Shown here piece by piece: positions 1-10,901 of a DNA stretch of 64,000 nt. The stretch is from Piper betle. Taxonomy: Eukaryota > Streptophyta > Magnoliopsida > Piperales > Piperaceae. Within the stretch, counting starts at the first letter, position 1. Each line of letters starts with the position of its first letter. The stretch lies in assembly GCA_033002965.1 (NCBI GenBank), contig JAURVB010000052.1, forward strand, positions 62,001 to 126,000, written 5' to 3'. The notes beneath the pieces were generated by a model, which was not told the origin of the DNA, made no database searches, and was given only the letters and a program-made list of their open reading frames with translations. The translations under genes were made by a program, and so were the position numbers.

Positions 1-1089
1 TTGAATTGTTCCAGCATTTTGATGATTTTCTGGTCATGTCAGCCTATGTTTATATCCTTGTGATTGTATTTTAAAAGTTTCATGATTTTTCGTGGGTATT
101 AAGATATTCATCTGCTAGTATTGTTTATTTGTAGTTATTTTTAGGACCATTTTTTGATTACTAAAAATTTCTATATCTATGGAGGTGTGTATCCATGTCA
201 ATGGCTAGTGTAGGTGTATGGATTGTGAGGCTCATGGGAAAGGAATGATACCTTGTGGTTTGTTATGCTTTGAGTGATGTAGTAGACTTTATGTATTTTG
301 AGATTTGATTTATGTATTGGGACTTGTTTTCTTGGTAAATATGCGACCATGTTATGCATTATGATGTGGGGGGGTGTGTGACCTAAACCATATATGGGGA
401 TGTGTTTGATTGAGCTTGGATGTGTTATAACGTATGCCTTAGTGTTATTATTTTATTATTATCATTATCATCATGTAGGGTGTTAACTTTGGGGCATTTT
501 ACTGATTGTCTGCAGGGTGTGTAAACCCTCTAAATCTCAAAACTGATGTTGGAGCTTATAAGGTACGCAAAAGATATTTGGTTGCAACTATGTGTGTGTG
601 ATAGAGCACATGATTTACACTACTTGAAAGGGTCCACATAAAAACCAAGTGCAAGGGTATGATGCCCTAGCACTTGTTGATGCATGTCTGTGTATTTAAT
701 TACCATTTATGGGTATGTGGAATATGTAACCATGATCCCTGTGTATGTGTATAAGTTCAGCACTATCATAAGAATAAGTTTTTTAACTTAAAGATCGAAA
801 CCAAGTATATGAAACAGATCATGCATCCACATTTTGAAAAGCTCAACCTCTTAGCTGCATTGGCATATTGTCTTCGTGTGCTTGTGTAAGGAGCCTTAAG
901 TGTAAGATTAGTACTATGGTAGTATGATTAGCATGCATAGCATGTAAATCCTGTAAGGTAACCATCTTAAGCATCTTTGAGGATTGAAATCCATTTCTGT
1001 AGTATAGGTTTGATAAGTAGTCCAACAAATATCTTTTCGAATTATAAAATCATTATTCGATTCGGTTTGGTCCGAATTAGAATGGTACA
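1..1089 (+). mobile_element. 3' part of a family-U LTR (cut by window edge)
   Basis: This stretch is the reverse complement, at diverged but continuous similarity, of the left end of the LTR at 14043-17826. It therefore reads as the last 1.1 kb of a U LTR on the plus strand, ending near GGTACA at 1089, where intact copies end in GGGTATTACA. Shared landmarks are an ATT-rich run near 450-470, a block near 620-690 describing the same segment as 14530-14580, and a CTCAACCTCTTAG block near 840. No clear primer site follows the end, and 1090-1189 holds nothing I recognise. The open frames here have no family signature. Confidence 0.7.
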
Positions 1090-1189
1090 ATTGTTAATTT
1101 GCAAAAACGAAACAAAAAGTAAAGCAAATAAAATTAGCCTTGATATAAGTTCCTCCAGGCTTTCTTTTCATTTCATGAGTTTTTGACAC

Positions 1190-1806
1190 TCATCATCATT
1201 CAATACTTGCCATGATTCTTCAATTTTTTTCATATCCTTCATGTCCAACATCCACCAAAAAATGATCTTTGAAGCTCATAGGACAACCCCCATCTATATT
1301 TTCTTTCATCGATTATGCAAAGTCTTCACTTTCCTCTTCATTCTCCATTACATGGTCATCCACGTCTTCCTCTAAAGAACATTCAACCTCCAACTCCTCC
1401 TTAGGGACAATTACGTTCAAATGATCCTAATTATCACTCCTAAGATTAACATTTGTGTCACTTGGAAGGTTGTCTTGAGGCCTACTGTTTAATGCATTTA
1501 AAAGTTCGCCCATTTGAATTTCTAAAATATTTAATGAAGCCTGCTGACTTGGGAGAGGGTGTACCATTATTTCTTGCATGGTTATGGTGATGAAAATTAA
1601 GATGGAATGGTTAGCTGATAATATGAATAGGCATCATATTTAGTACTCCCACCGAAGTTGGGGCCATCCATCAAGCATTATGGTTGCTTCTATAGGGATA
1701 ATGACTATTCTGATCATTATTTCTTACCAAATTAAATGAATTGGGGTTGGAAGGACATTGGCTCGTCAGGTGACCCCACTCTTCTCACCAATAAATACAA
1801 ATTTGG
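1190..1806 (-). pseudogene. gag C-terminal remnant, Athila/Tat-like Ty3/gypsy
   Basis: Read on the minus strand, this encodes a degraded nucleocapsid part of a plant Ty3/gypsy gag. A zinc-knuckle-like block lies at 1755-1799 (C at the start, then GHLTSQC), but the second cysteine has become tryptophan and a stop follows it. Downstream comes a proline/asparagine-rich stretch, then QASLNILEIQMGELLNALN and SRPQDNLPSDT, which match the pattern known at the gag C-terminus of Athila-group elements. Several in-frame stops follow in an acidic region. The N-terminal half of gag and the protease are missing. A tRNA-Asp-type primer site lies upstream in this orientation at 2045-2063, which fits an internally deleted element. 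The product cannot be functional. Confidence 0.7.
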
Positions 1807-2044
1807 GGATAGATCATGGTGTTAACACCCTAAGACTTCGTACCTGCAAGGAAAGAGTAACTATTGACCGTTAAGATAATTGAAAAGTCATCTGGATTTG
1901 AGCGATAATTAGACATCACATGGGTGAGGCTAATTCTCCTATAATCTTATTTTGAAAAATAAAAAATAAAAAAATACGATAGATATAAGAAGAACAGAAG
2001 TAAATAACTAAACTAATATTAACAAAAAGTAAAATCTAGTATTG

Positions 2045-2063
2045 CTCCCGGACAATAACGTCA
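2045..2063 (-). other. Decayed primer-binding site, tRNA-Asp type
   Basis: On the minus strand the sequence TGACGTTATTGTCCGGGAG matches 13 of 19 positions of the primer site TGGCGCCGTTGCCGGGGAG, known from Athila/Tat elements. It lies between LTR-like sequence (2067 onward) and the gag remnant, as expected for a minus-strand element. The 240 bases between this site and the gag remnant (1807-2044) show no coding signal; the leader and gag start appear deleted. Confidence 0.55.
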
Positions 2064-2066
2064 AAA

Positions 2067-3456
2067 ACTTATTCCAATTTTATTAGATATAAATCATGCA
2101 AGTACATAGATCACTTAAGTAGTATAATGATAAGTAGAGAATTGTTCCCTCAGAGAACAAATATTAGAATTTTACCAATTATCAAGATTAATTTAATTTA
2201 AATTTATGAGAGTGAAAAGAAAAATAAAAACTAATCTAACAAAATCTAATAACTTGTAAAAGCAATAGATTAGGAAACTTTAGTGACTAAAACCTAATGC
2301 TAACAACTTCACGCAATTATTTGGTTTTACCAATGGTGATTTGGTATATCCCAATCCTAAACACAAAACACTCCTCCCAATAGATTTGGGATGAGAACAG
2401 AGAATACTCTATTTATGACAAATTCAGATTTTTGTATCCCTAGATAAAACTAGATCTCTATAGTAATAGGTGGTCATACCTTCATATGCATTGTAGCAAA
2501 ATTGAGCAAACAATCTAAACACACTAAGAGATAGAAAACAGGAATAAATTGATTAAACTCTACAATTAAGATCTATTGGAAATCCTAGCAAATGAATTGC
2601 TGTATAAAATATTTTAATAAACCCATGGAATTCATTATTGCCAGAAAAAATAATAAACTACAAGAAAATAAGAAGAAAAGAAAAAATAAAGAAAATAATT
2701 GAAACTATAAAGCACTGTCTTCACCCTTAAACCATATTTCTTTTGTCTTTGTTCCTCCTAAAGTTATGCCTTGTGTCAAAAAGTATTCATTAATAGATAT
2801 TGGAAGGCAAAAGAGCATAATTGAGGTTAAATGAATTCTCCTTCAATCTTTTTAAAATCTGAAATCTTTCTTTTGTAACCTTTAATTGGCTCTCAAATTT
2901 TGCTCCAACTCCTCGTGCATACTGCATACATGTTCATATTTGACCATATAATCCATCAAATGTTGAATTGGCATAAAAATTACAAAATTGGCACAAGAAT
3001 GAAATGAATCCATATTTTTATAAAAAAATCTTAAATATAATATAATGAAAACTTTCTCAAAACAAAACAAAAGGATACACAAAATATATGGAATAATAAC
3101 TCTATTACATAATTATCACTAACCTTACGTGGAACTTTTATAGTCTTTCCTCATAATGTCACCTAAAAATCATCTAATGTTTATAATGTTTCGATATCAT
3201 TTGAATAGGTTGGTAAATCTCCCATCATGGGCTATTCAGAACTTCTCAAATATTTCTCTATTGCTACCCAAACTTTAAAAAATTACTTGAAAAGGGTTAA
3301 CAAAGATAAATCCACTTGAAGTATAATAGACTCATACCTCCTAATGCTAACTACAACACTCTAAAATTATACAGCAATTGGATATGAATATGATGGGTAT
3401 AACAACCTGGTTTTTTAGCATACAAGAAGCCTAAGCCAAACCTGTTAGTGCGTATC
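2067..3456 (-). mobile_element. LTR-like region of the Athila/Tat-type element
   Basis: Next to the primer site, this AT-rich region carries the block found at 4640-4840 and 7205-7405 in the opposite orientation (reverse of ACTCTACTTATCATTATA and nearby bases) and again in weak form near 39960-40150. That recurrence next to a primer site is what identifies it as the end of an LTR. The outer boundary is not visible; sequence up to about 3420 has the same composition and no other assignment. No gene is seen. Confidence 0.5.
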
Positions 3457-3620
3457 TGTAGCACCCCAATTCAGCCCGAAGGGACTAGGCAAATCATGAT
3501 ATTAAAATGTGGAAGCTACTCATTGGGCTATCGCATAAAGACTTTACGGAAGCAGATCTCCACCATCCGTAGAAGCTTAAGACGGATACCAAGTTTGGTT
3601 TTCCAAGAACTTTCTTTTGC
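3457..3620 (-). mobile_element. Fragment of a family-U LTR end
   Basis: It begins TGTAGCACCCCAATTC and follows the same order of short blocks as 14043-14200 and 10902-11060 (a GATATTA block, a GCAGATCTC block, then CTTAAGACGG). Only the terminal 160 bases of the LTR are kept, and the similarity stops before the sequence typical of the next family. On the evidence of the other copies the element would read on the minus strand. Confidence 0.55.
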
Positions 3621-3934
3621 ACACACAGAAGAAGTGAGAATCTAGAAAGTGTTAGGTCTAGAAATAGAAGAAATGGGTGAAGAAGGGTGCTCCCTTATTT
3701 TTGAGTCACAATCCCACTTTATAGTAAAGTCAAACTACGTAGCAATTTAGGAACCATCCTTGTATCTTCCATGAAATTTCTAGCAGCTTCTTTCTTCAAC
3801 TAATGTACATGAGATGTTTTACTTTAATTAATTACATTAGGAAAGTATGTTTATTTTTTGTTCATCAACATTCCCATTTGACAGCTCCTAATTGTGGGAT
3901 TAGGTTGATTAAGCAGAACTGTTTACAAATCAAG
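3621..3934. mobile_element. LTR-like fragment shared with 41080-41290
   Basis: The blocks TACATGAGATGTT, TTCATCAACATTCC and the lines around 3890-3930 recur in the same order at 41140-41280. The two loci are diverged copies of one dispersed repeat, probably the LTR of the Athila-like family. No coding content is seen. Confidence 0.45.
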
Positions 3935-4624
3935 GGCATGTGCAAAATTGCAAAGTTGTACGAAGACAGTTTTGCAAGAATGTCCCACACTTGGTAGCTT
4001 CCACAAGTGGTCCATCTTAAAATTATTGTGTGCAGGTCTTGTCTTCAACTTGTACGTGTGTTTGGGCAAATCATATGTTACAAAAAACAACATAATTACT
4101 GTAGAACAAATTAAACTATACAAAATTTAGTTGGTTTGTCCATTTCCTTAGAGAGTGTTTATTTTTAATCCAAATTAGATTAAAAAAATAGTATGGGCTT
4201 CAAAAATATATTCAACTAACACGAAATAATGCAATGGTTGGTCACCCATTTCTATAGAGATCTAGTTCTATCTATGGATAGAAAAATTGGATTTGTCATA
4301 AATAGAGTAACTTCTGTTCATACCCCAATCTATGAGAGGAGTGTTTTATGCTTACGATAGGCATATAACTAATTACCTTTGATAACCGATATGAGGTTGA
4401 TTTTAATGTATTGCTCTTTAAAGATTTGCAGAGAAATATAGCCGAACTTTCGATTGTGGTAACTTTGCAATAAGAAGTAGGAGTCTATTGTAAATAATTA
4501 TATTCCTTCGGTTAATAATTTATCATGTCAGCGGAGAGAGTTTGGATAAATAAAATTAAACAAAACAATTAAGTAAAGTCCAGAATCCTATGTAGAATCC
4601 TATGTTGTAGTCACTGAAGTTATC

Positions 4625-4830
4625 CTGATCTATTGTTTTTGGCAGGTATTAAATTTTGTTCGATCAATTTTTATTTTCCTTTTCACTCTTCCAAATTTAA
4701 TTAAATTAATTTTGACAATTGGTAAAGTTCTAATATTTACTCCCCCGAGAACAATACTCTACTTATCATTATATTACTTGAGCACTCTATGTACTTGTAA
4801 AATTTTATGCATACTATAATCACATCAGGT
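4625..4830 (+). mobile_element. Athila-like LTR fragment inside repeat copy 1
   Basis: This is the inverse of 2067-2245 and is nearly identical to 7190-7400. It carries the block ending ACTTGAGCACTCTATGTAC that precedes the primer site at the minus-strand element, but here no primer site follows, so only LTR sequence was retained. Confidence 0.45.
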
Positions 4831-5504
4831 AGCTTCTTTTGATTCTCCAATTAATTCATTTATCTTAGCCTTAGGTCTGGAACAAGTTTTTGTAGAACTG
4901 CACACCTAAAATGTTTTAGTTAGTTAACCACCCAATTGAACTCCAAATCAAGGGAAACCTTTTTCTACATCTACCTAACACTCAGATGAAGATTTCTGTA
5001 GAGTTTCGTACGGGATTTTCTAACTCTGTTCAGGTTTATTATTTCACCAAATCAAGGACGAGGCCTGAGATTGCAAATAGCAGCGCATGATAGTTCCACA
5101 TTTTAATTCTTATTCATATCCCAAATGGTCACCTTTTTCAATGAAATTTTGAGGGTTTCTTCCTCACAATTAGTGTAAAATCTCTGCAAAATTTCATGCC
5201 AAACTCAAAGCCTAAATCAACTAATTAAGGTCGCGCAGAGGGCCTATGGTTCGTGATTCACCTGGACAACAAGTCCTACCTCCATGACCTAGTACCCTAA
5301 TTCCCAAGCTCCCCTATTTAGCACCAAATGACCTTAATGCGTCATAATCTAATATGCTTAGATGTTGAACAATAAAAGATTCCAGCTTTCCATTCCAAAA
5401 TGTCATCAACCCTCGCACTTTACGGCAAACTATAAAGGCAGTCCATCATATTCGAATAAAGAATGAATATAAAGTTCCATCCATCAAAATCTAGCAATTC
5501 TCGA

Positions 5505-6010
5505 GGGAAAGTATTCGGTCAATTCGGTTACACACTGACTGAACTTAGTTTCTGAATAGCCCTTCGGTGAAAATTCTTGTGCACCGACTTGAACTGAAAT
5601 TTAAGCCCAAAACTAACCGAAATCGTTCAAAATATTTCGTTAGTTTGGATCGGCTTGGATAACAAATTAAAATGATTAAAATATTATTAAAGTCAATTAT
5701 TACTTTATCCTGAACCAAGTTATATTATAATTTAACCATCATAATTACATTTAAAATATTCTATCTATAGAAAATATATAAAACATATGCAAAATTAAAG
5801 ATAAATAAAAAAATTAATAATAATTCACATGAAATATAAATATTAATTTTTTCTGGTTTATTAGACCGTTTCATTCAGTTGCTTTCTGAATAGAAATTTC
5901 TACATCTAAAAAATTACCATTATCATAAACCAAACTAGACCGAATTTTGATTAATAACCCAACCAAATGGAAGGTTATTTTTGTTTCAACTGAAATTTGC
6001 TCAGCCCTAA
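5505..6010. mobile_element. MITE-like element, hAT-type end, copy 1
   Basis: An AT-rich core is flanked by CGGTCAATTCGGTT on the left and TTTGCTCAGCCCTA on the right, with a partly inverted TTCAGTT/AACTGAA pair inside. The GCTCAGCCCTA end and ACCGAAATCG strings resemble common plant non-autonomous hAT elements. The left terminus is not cleanly visible and I see no target duplication. It is duplicated along with its surroundings (8072-8580). Confidence 0.35.
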
Positions 6011-6421
6011 TTCACACGTAATCATCGCTCATTCCATCGTGTCATAACACAATCCTATCATGGTTCATCATGAACAATCACTGAAATGCCATGGGTGATA
6101 GAAAAATGATAGATGAGTAAAGATATGGAGTACCTTGGGTGGGAATCAGTAAATGATGGGAGAGAACAACTTACATTCACCATGGGGAAGTAGATTTTTT
6201 CATCGAAGAGCTTCAATTTGATCAATAAGGAGTGGAGGAAGGTCTCGAGAGGGTGGAAAGTGGAGGAGACAAAGTGGAGAATGGTGAGGAGTGGAAGGCG
6301 TGTTTTGCGCTGCATTATAAACTGGTTCGTAAGGCCACACTGCAGCTCTGGCAAGTGGGCATCGTTGATCTAAATAAAGAAAACCACGTGAATTTTGAAA
6401 TGCATCGTGGTGTTTATCTAA

Positions 6422-6506
6422 TAAACATAAAGTTTTAGAGTAAAAAAAAATACTTTACCAACCTAAACGCTATGACAAACCCTAAATGCTAGGACAAACC
6501 CTAAAT
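6422..6506. repeat. 85-bp spacer with two telobox-like ACAAACCCTAAAT units
   Basis: This is the only sequence between the two 2.49-kb repeats. It ends in a short tandem of about 18 bp carrying AAACCCTAAAT twice (6476-6504). AAACCCTAA is the known plant telobox and also matches the Arabidopsis-type telomere unit, but two units do not make a telomere tract. Confidence 0.5.
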
Positions 6507-8993
6507 CATGGGCATGTGCAAAATTGCAAAGTTGCCCGAAGATAGTTTTGCAAGAATGTCCCCCACTTGGTTTTTTCTACAAGTGGTCCATCTTAAGAAT
6601 ATTATGTGCAGGTCTTGTCTTCAACTTGTACGTGTGTTTGGGCAAATCTTATTTCGCAAAAAACTGTATAATTACTATAGAACAAATTAAAATATACAAA
6701 ATTTAGTTGGTTTGTCCATTTCTTTAAAGAGTGTTTATTTTTCATCCAAAACAAATAAGAAAACAGAGCATGGGCCTCAAAAATATATTAAACTAACACG
6801 AAATAATGCAATGGTTGGCCACCCATTTCTATAGAGATCTAGTTCTATCTATGGATAGAAAAATTGGATTTGTCATAAATAGAGTAACTTCTATTCATAC
6901 CTCAAATCTATGAGAGGAGCGTTTGTGCTTAGCATAGGGATATACCTAATTACCTTTGATAACCGATATGAGGTTGAGTTTAATGTGTTGCTCTTTAAAG
7001 ATTTGCAGAGAAATATAGCAGAACTTTCGATTGTGGTAAGTTTGCAATAAGATGTACGAGTCTGTTGCAAATAATTATATTCCCTCGGTTAATAATTTAT
7101 CATATTATTAGAGAGAGAGCTTGGATAAATAAAATTAAACAAAACAATTAAGTTAAGTTCTGAATCCCAGGTTTTAGTCACTGAAGTGATCCTGATCTAT
7201 TGTTTTTGGCAGGTATTAAATTTTGTTCAATCAACTTTATTTTCCTTTTCACTCTTGCAAATTTAATTAAATTAATTTTGACAATTGGTAAAATTCTAAT
7301 ATTTGCTCCCCCTGAGAACAATACTCTACTTATCATTATATTACTTGAGCACTCTATGTACATGTAGAATTTTATGCATACTATAATCGCATCAGGTAGC
7401 TTCTTTTGATTGTCCAATTAATTCATTTATTTTAGCCTTAGGTCTGGAACAAGATTTTGCAGAACTGCACACCTAAAATGTTTTAGTTAGTTAACCACCC
7501 AATTGAACTCCAAATCAAGGGAAACCTTTTTCTACATCTACCTAACACTCAGATGAAGATTTTTGTAGAGTTTCGTACGGGATTTTCTAACTCTGTGCAG
7601 GTTTATTATTTCACCAAATCAAGGACGAGGTCTGAGATTGCAAATAGCAGTGCATGATAGTTCCACATTTTAAATCTTACTCATATCCCAAATGGTCACC
7701 TTTTTCAATGAAATTTTGAGGGCTTCTTCCTCACAATTAGGGTAAAATCTCTGCAAAATTTCATGCCAAACTCAAAGCCTAAATCAACTAATTAAGGTCG
7801 CGCAGAGGGCCTATGGTTCGTGAATCACCTGGACAACAAGTCCTACCTCCATGACCTAGTACCCTAATTCCCAAGCTCCTCTATTTAGCACCAAATGACC
7901 TTAATGCGTCATAATCTAATATGCTTAGATGTGGAACAATAAAAGATTCCAGCTTTCCATTCCAAAATGTCATCAACCCTCACACTTTACGGCAAACTAT
8001 AAAGGTAGTCCATCATATTCAAATAAAGAATGAATACAAAGTTCCATCCATCAAAATCTAGCAATTCTCGTGGGAAAGTATGCGGTCAATTCGGTTACAC
8101 ACTGACTGAACTTAGTTTCTGAATAGCCCTTCGGTGAAAATTCTTGTGCACCGACTTGAACTGAAATTTAAGCCCAAAACTAACCGAAATCGTTCAAAAT
8201 ATTTCGTTTAGTTTGGATCGGCTTGGATAACAAATTAAAATGATTAAAATATTATTAAAGTCAATTATTACTTTATTCTGCACATAGTTATATTATAACT
8301 TAACCATCATAATTACATTTAAAAGTATTCTACCTATAGAAAATATATAAAACATATGAAAAATCAAAGATAAATAAAATAATAATAATAATAATTCACA
8401 TAAAATATAAATATTAAGTTTTTTTTGGTTTATTAGACCGTTTCATTCAGTTTGTTTCTGAATGGAAATTTCTACAACTAAAAAATTATCATTGTCATAA
8501 ACCAAACCAGACCGAATTTTATTAGTAACCCAACCAAAGCGAAGGTTAATTTTGTTTCAACTAAAATTTGCTCAGCCCTAATTCACGCGTACTCATCGCT
8601 CATTCCATCGTGTCATAACACAATCCTATCATGGTTCATCATGAACAAGCACTGAAATGCCATGGGTGATAGAAAAATGATAGAAGAGTAGAGAAATGGA
8701 GTACCTTGGGTGGGAATGAGTAAACAATGGGAGAGAAAGACTTACATTCACCTTGGGGAAGTTGATTTTCTCACAGAAGAGCTTCGATTTGATCAATAAG
8801 GAGTGGAGGAAGGTCTTGAGAGGGTGGAAAGTGGAGGAGACAAAGTGGAGATTGGTGAGGAGTGGAAAGGCGTGTTTTGCGCTGCATTATAAAGTGGTTC
8901 GCAAGGCCACACTGCAGCTCTGGCAAGTGAGCATCGTTGATCTAAATAAAGGAAACCACGTAAATTTTGAAATGCACTGTGGTGTTTATCTAA
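6507..8993. repeat. 2.49-kb direct repeat, copy 2
   Basis: This is the second copy of 3935-6421, in the same order and orientation. It contains the LTR fragment at 7190-7400, the MITE-like part at 8072-8580 and the purine-rich tail at 8770-8990. Similarity ends abruptly after GTGTTTATCTAA at 8993, where new sequence starts with GTGTCGCAGCGACC. No functional open frame is evident in either copy. Confidence 0.85.
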
Positions 8994-9620
8994 GTGTCGC
9001 AGCGACCCCCACATGTGGATCAATAACAAAGCACCATTGTGGCTCTAAAGCCTGAGATTCGTGGCGCTATAAGGAAATTCTCTTGGTGAAGTGATGTGAA
9101 AAATGATTGCTGTGGCGCTGGGAGGTCAGTCCCGTGACACTAGACGCTGGAAAATCATCCTAAGTAAGGTTTCGCCCAATAAGTAGGCTGGTCGAGCTTG
9201 GAAATCTAGGCTGGCTATGGGCTATTTCTAGAACTGTACTAAGGCTACTAAAATAATACTATTCTACAACATGACATACAGAGGACTCGACCCTAAGTTG
9301 CTAAACTACTGATGCATACCACAAGAGACTAAATCTGTCATGGAAGCCATTACATGTGAGAGTCAGCTTATGAAGGTAGAACATACGGCCCCTGATTCCC
9401 AAAAAACTATGAAATGCAAGCCTTAGCTCTTGGTGTTCAACGGAATGTATTTAACAATGGTTCTAACGAGCGCCTCGGTCAATAACACACTATGGTCCTC
9501 ATAGCATTCTAACGGTCAAACTAGATTGACTAATCACGATACTCCGGTCGATCCACCTAGTGAACCATAACTAAAACGCACAGCCAAGGCTCAGGTTTCG
9601 CATTATCACATGAAATTTTT
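8994..9620. other. Unassigned, with spaced GTGGCGCT-like motifs
   Basis: No coding signal is visible. Five GTGGCGCT-like octamers occur in direct orientation in the first 150 bases (8994, 9040, 9061, 9112, 9134). Direct repeats of short GC-rich motifs are typical of subterminal regions of CACTA elements, and a CACTA transposase remnant follows. The link is an inference; the rest (9150-9620) is featureless. Confidence 0.3.
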
Positions 9621-9629
9621 TTGCTGGCC

Positions 9630-10870
9630 AAAATATTAACATGCTTCATTTATTTTTTTGAAGATTAATAATGTAAATGGAAGACATCAATATAGGAACT
9701 TGTTTTATGAAGTATTATCTAAGTATATGGACTCTGCTTTTCCTGGATGGCTCCAAGATTATGTATGTTAGTTACTAAAATATAAAGTGAATATATTTAA
9801 CATCTTAGATGAGCTCATAGTACAAATTATTTTTTTACTTTTTTAGGTTCATGTAGGACACATGTTGAAAATAATAATCCTATTTATACATTATTTTATA
9901 GTTCAACTTGTCATATTAGGCATTTTAAAAGATATTATGTGAATGGTGAATGGTTTTACAATTTGCATCAACATTCATGATGACCATTGGCAAACTGCTT
10001 ATAGTGGGAATCTAATTTTTATGGAGAGCTTCTCTATGTTCTTAAGTTACAATATGGTGAGGATTGAGTTGTGTTGTTAGGGAGTACAAGTTGTACATCT
10101 CCATGGTTTAGTTAAAGCTAAACACAAAAGTAATTTACCCACTTTAGATATAATACTCTTGGCTCCTTAAGCCCAATAAGTGTACTACATGCCTTACCTT
10201 TATTGGCATGAAGACAAATGCATGTGGTAGGTAGCATGTAAAATGAGGCTGAGGAGAGAATTTCCAACACAAGTATTAGAGAGTCCCATGCATGCAAATG
10301 TGGAAGTTGATAATGGGTATCAAGATAATCATCTACGAATGAGTAGTCCTTGACAAGGGATTGACCCTGATGTGTCATTTCATTAACTTCCCAAACCTGA
10401 TATATATGATGAAGTGGACTTGAAAGACTTATATGTTTGGCCACCAATTCATTTTGAGGAGTTCCTCTCATCGGAATCCGAATCAAAATCTGACAATTGG
10501 TATTCTAACTTATACTCCAATTTTAATATATTTTCCAATTACAAGATATAGATGAAGTTACTAAGTAGTTATTTTGTTTCTATAGGTATAGCTTGAGGTT
10601 GATGGCCATGTTGTAGCTCAGGCCCACATGGATCTGGATCAGGTGTTAGATGTAGCAGCACTAGCGGAGCATTTTGACTTGTGGATGAGCCTATCAATTT
10701 GCCATTAGAAGACCTTGTTCCTACAACCCCCATAGGTGATAATATTGATCTGGTTGCTCAGCCTGATGGTGATGCCACAGATATGCTAGTTGGGAGGCAC
10801 CCAAGTTGAGGACAAAACCGACTGCAACTACCTACGACCTAGATAGATTCGGTATATTCATCCAACAATG
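9630..10870 (+). pseudogene. CACTA (En/Spm) TNP2-type transposase remnant
   Basis: Translated in several frames, this gives short blocks in the order known from TNP2-type CACTA transposases. First comes a block ending FPGWLQDYV (about 9660-9770), then YYVNGEWFYNLH (about 9930-9975), the relative of the conserved YxVNGxRFHT block. A tract around 10075-10210 follows, with GVQVVHLHGLVKAKHKS, then LAP, two stops and VYYMPY, matching the family pattern of GxKVxxxxGLVxVNHK followed by ASQAxQVYYxPY. In-frame stops and frameshifts occur throughout, and the zinc-finger and central catalytic part are not visible upstream. A 122-codon minus-strand frame (10118-10486) is only its antisense. It is non-functional. 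Confidence 0.75.
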
Positions 10871-10901
10871 AGGACGTAATAATTTATTTTAAAATATCCC
10901 C

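Larger units (their letters stand above)
3935..6421. repeat. 2.49-kb direct repeat, copy 1
   Basis: The whole interval recurs at 6507-8993 in the same orientation, with only scattered substitutions and small indels. It starts at GGGCATGTGCAAAATTGC and ends at GTGTTTATCTAA in both copies. It contains an LTR-like fragment (4625-4830), a featureless part (4840-5500), a MITE-like part (5505-6010) and a purine-rich tail (6180-6420). The open frames at 6058-6354 (minus) and 6232-6438 (plus) overlap each other and have no recognisable domain. The minus frame contains a GGTGAATGTAAGT donor-like string, but I see no exon partner. Confidence 0.85.

Noticed and set aside
6058..6354. 98-codon minus frame with donor-like GGTGAATGTAAGT
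   Set aside because: Repeated unit DNA, overlapped by a plus-strand frame, no acceptor or second exon found, no domain; the equivalent frame in copy 2 is not the same length.
6474..6506. Possible interstitial telomere tract
   Set aside because: Only two AAACCCTAAAT units separated by unrelated bases; at most a telobox-like pair.
10118..10486. 122-codon minus-strand frame
   Set aside because: Antisense of the CACTA transposase remnant on the plus strand.
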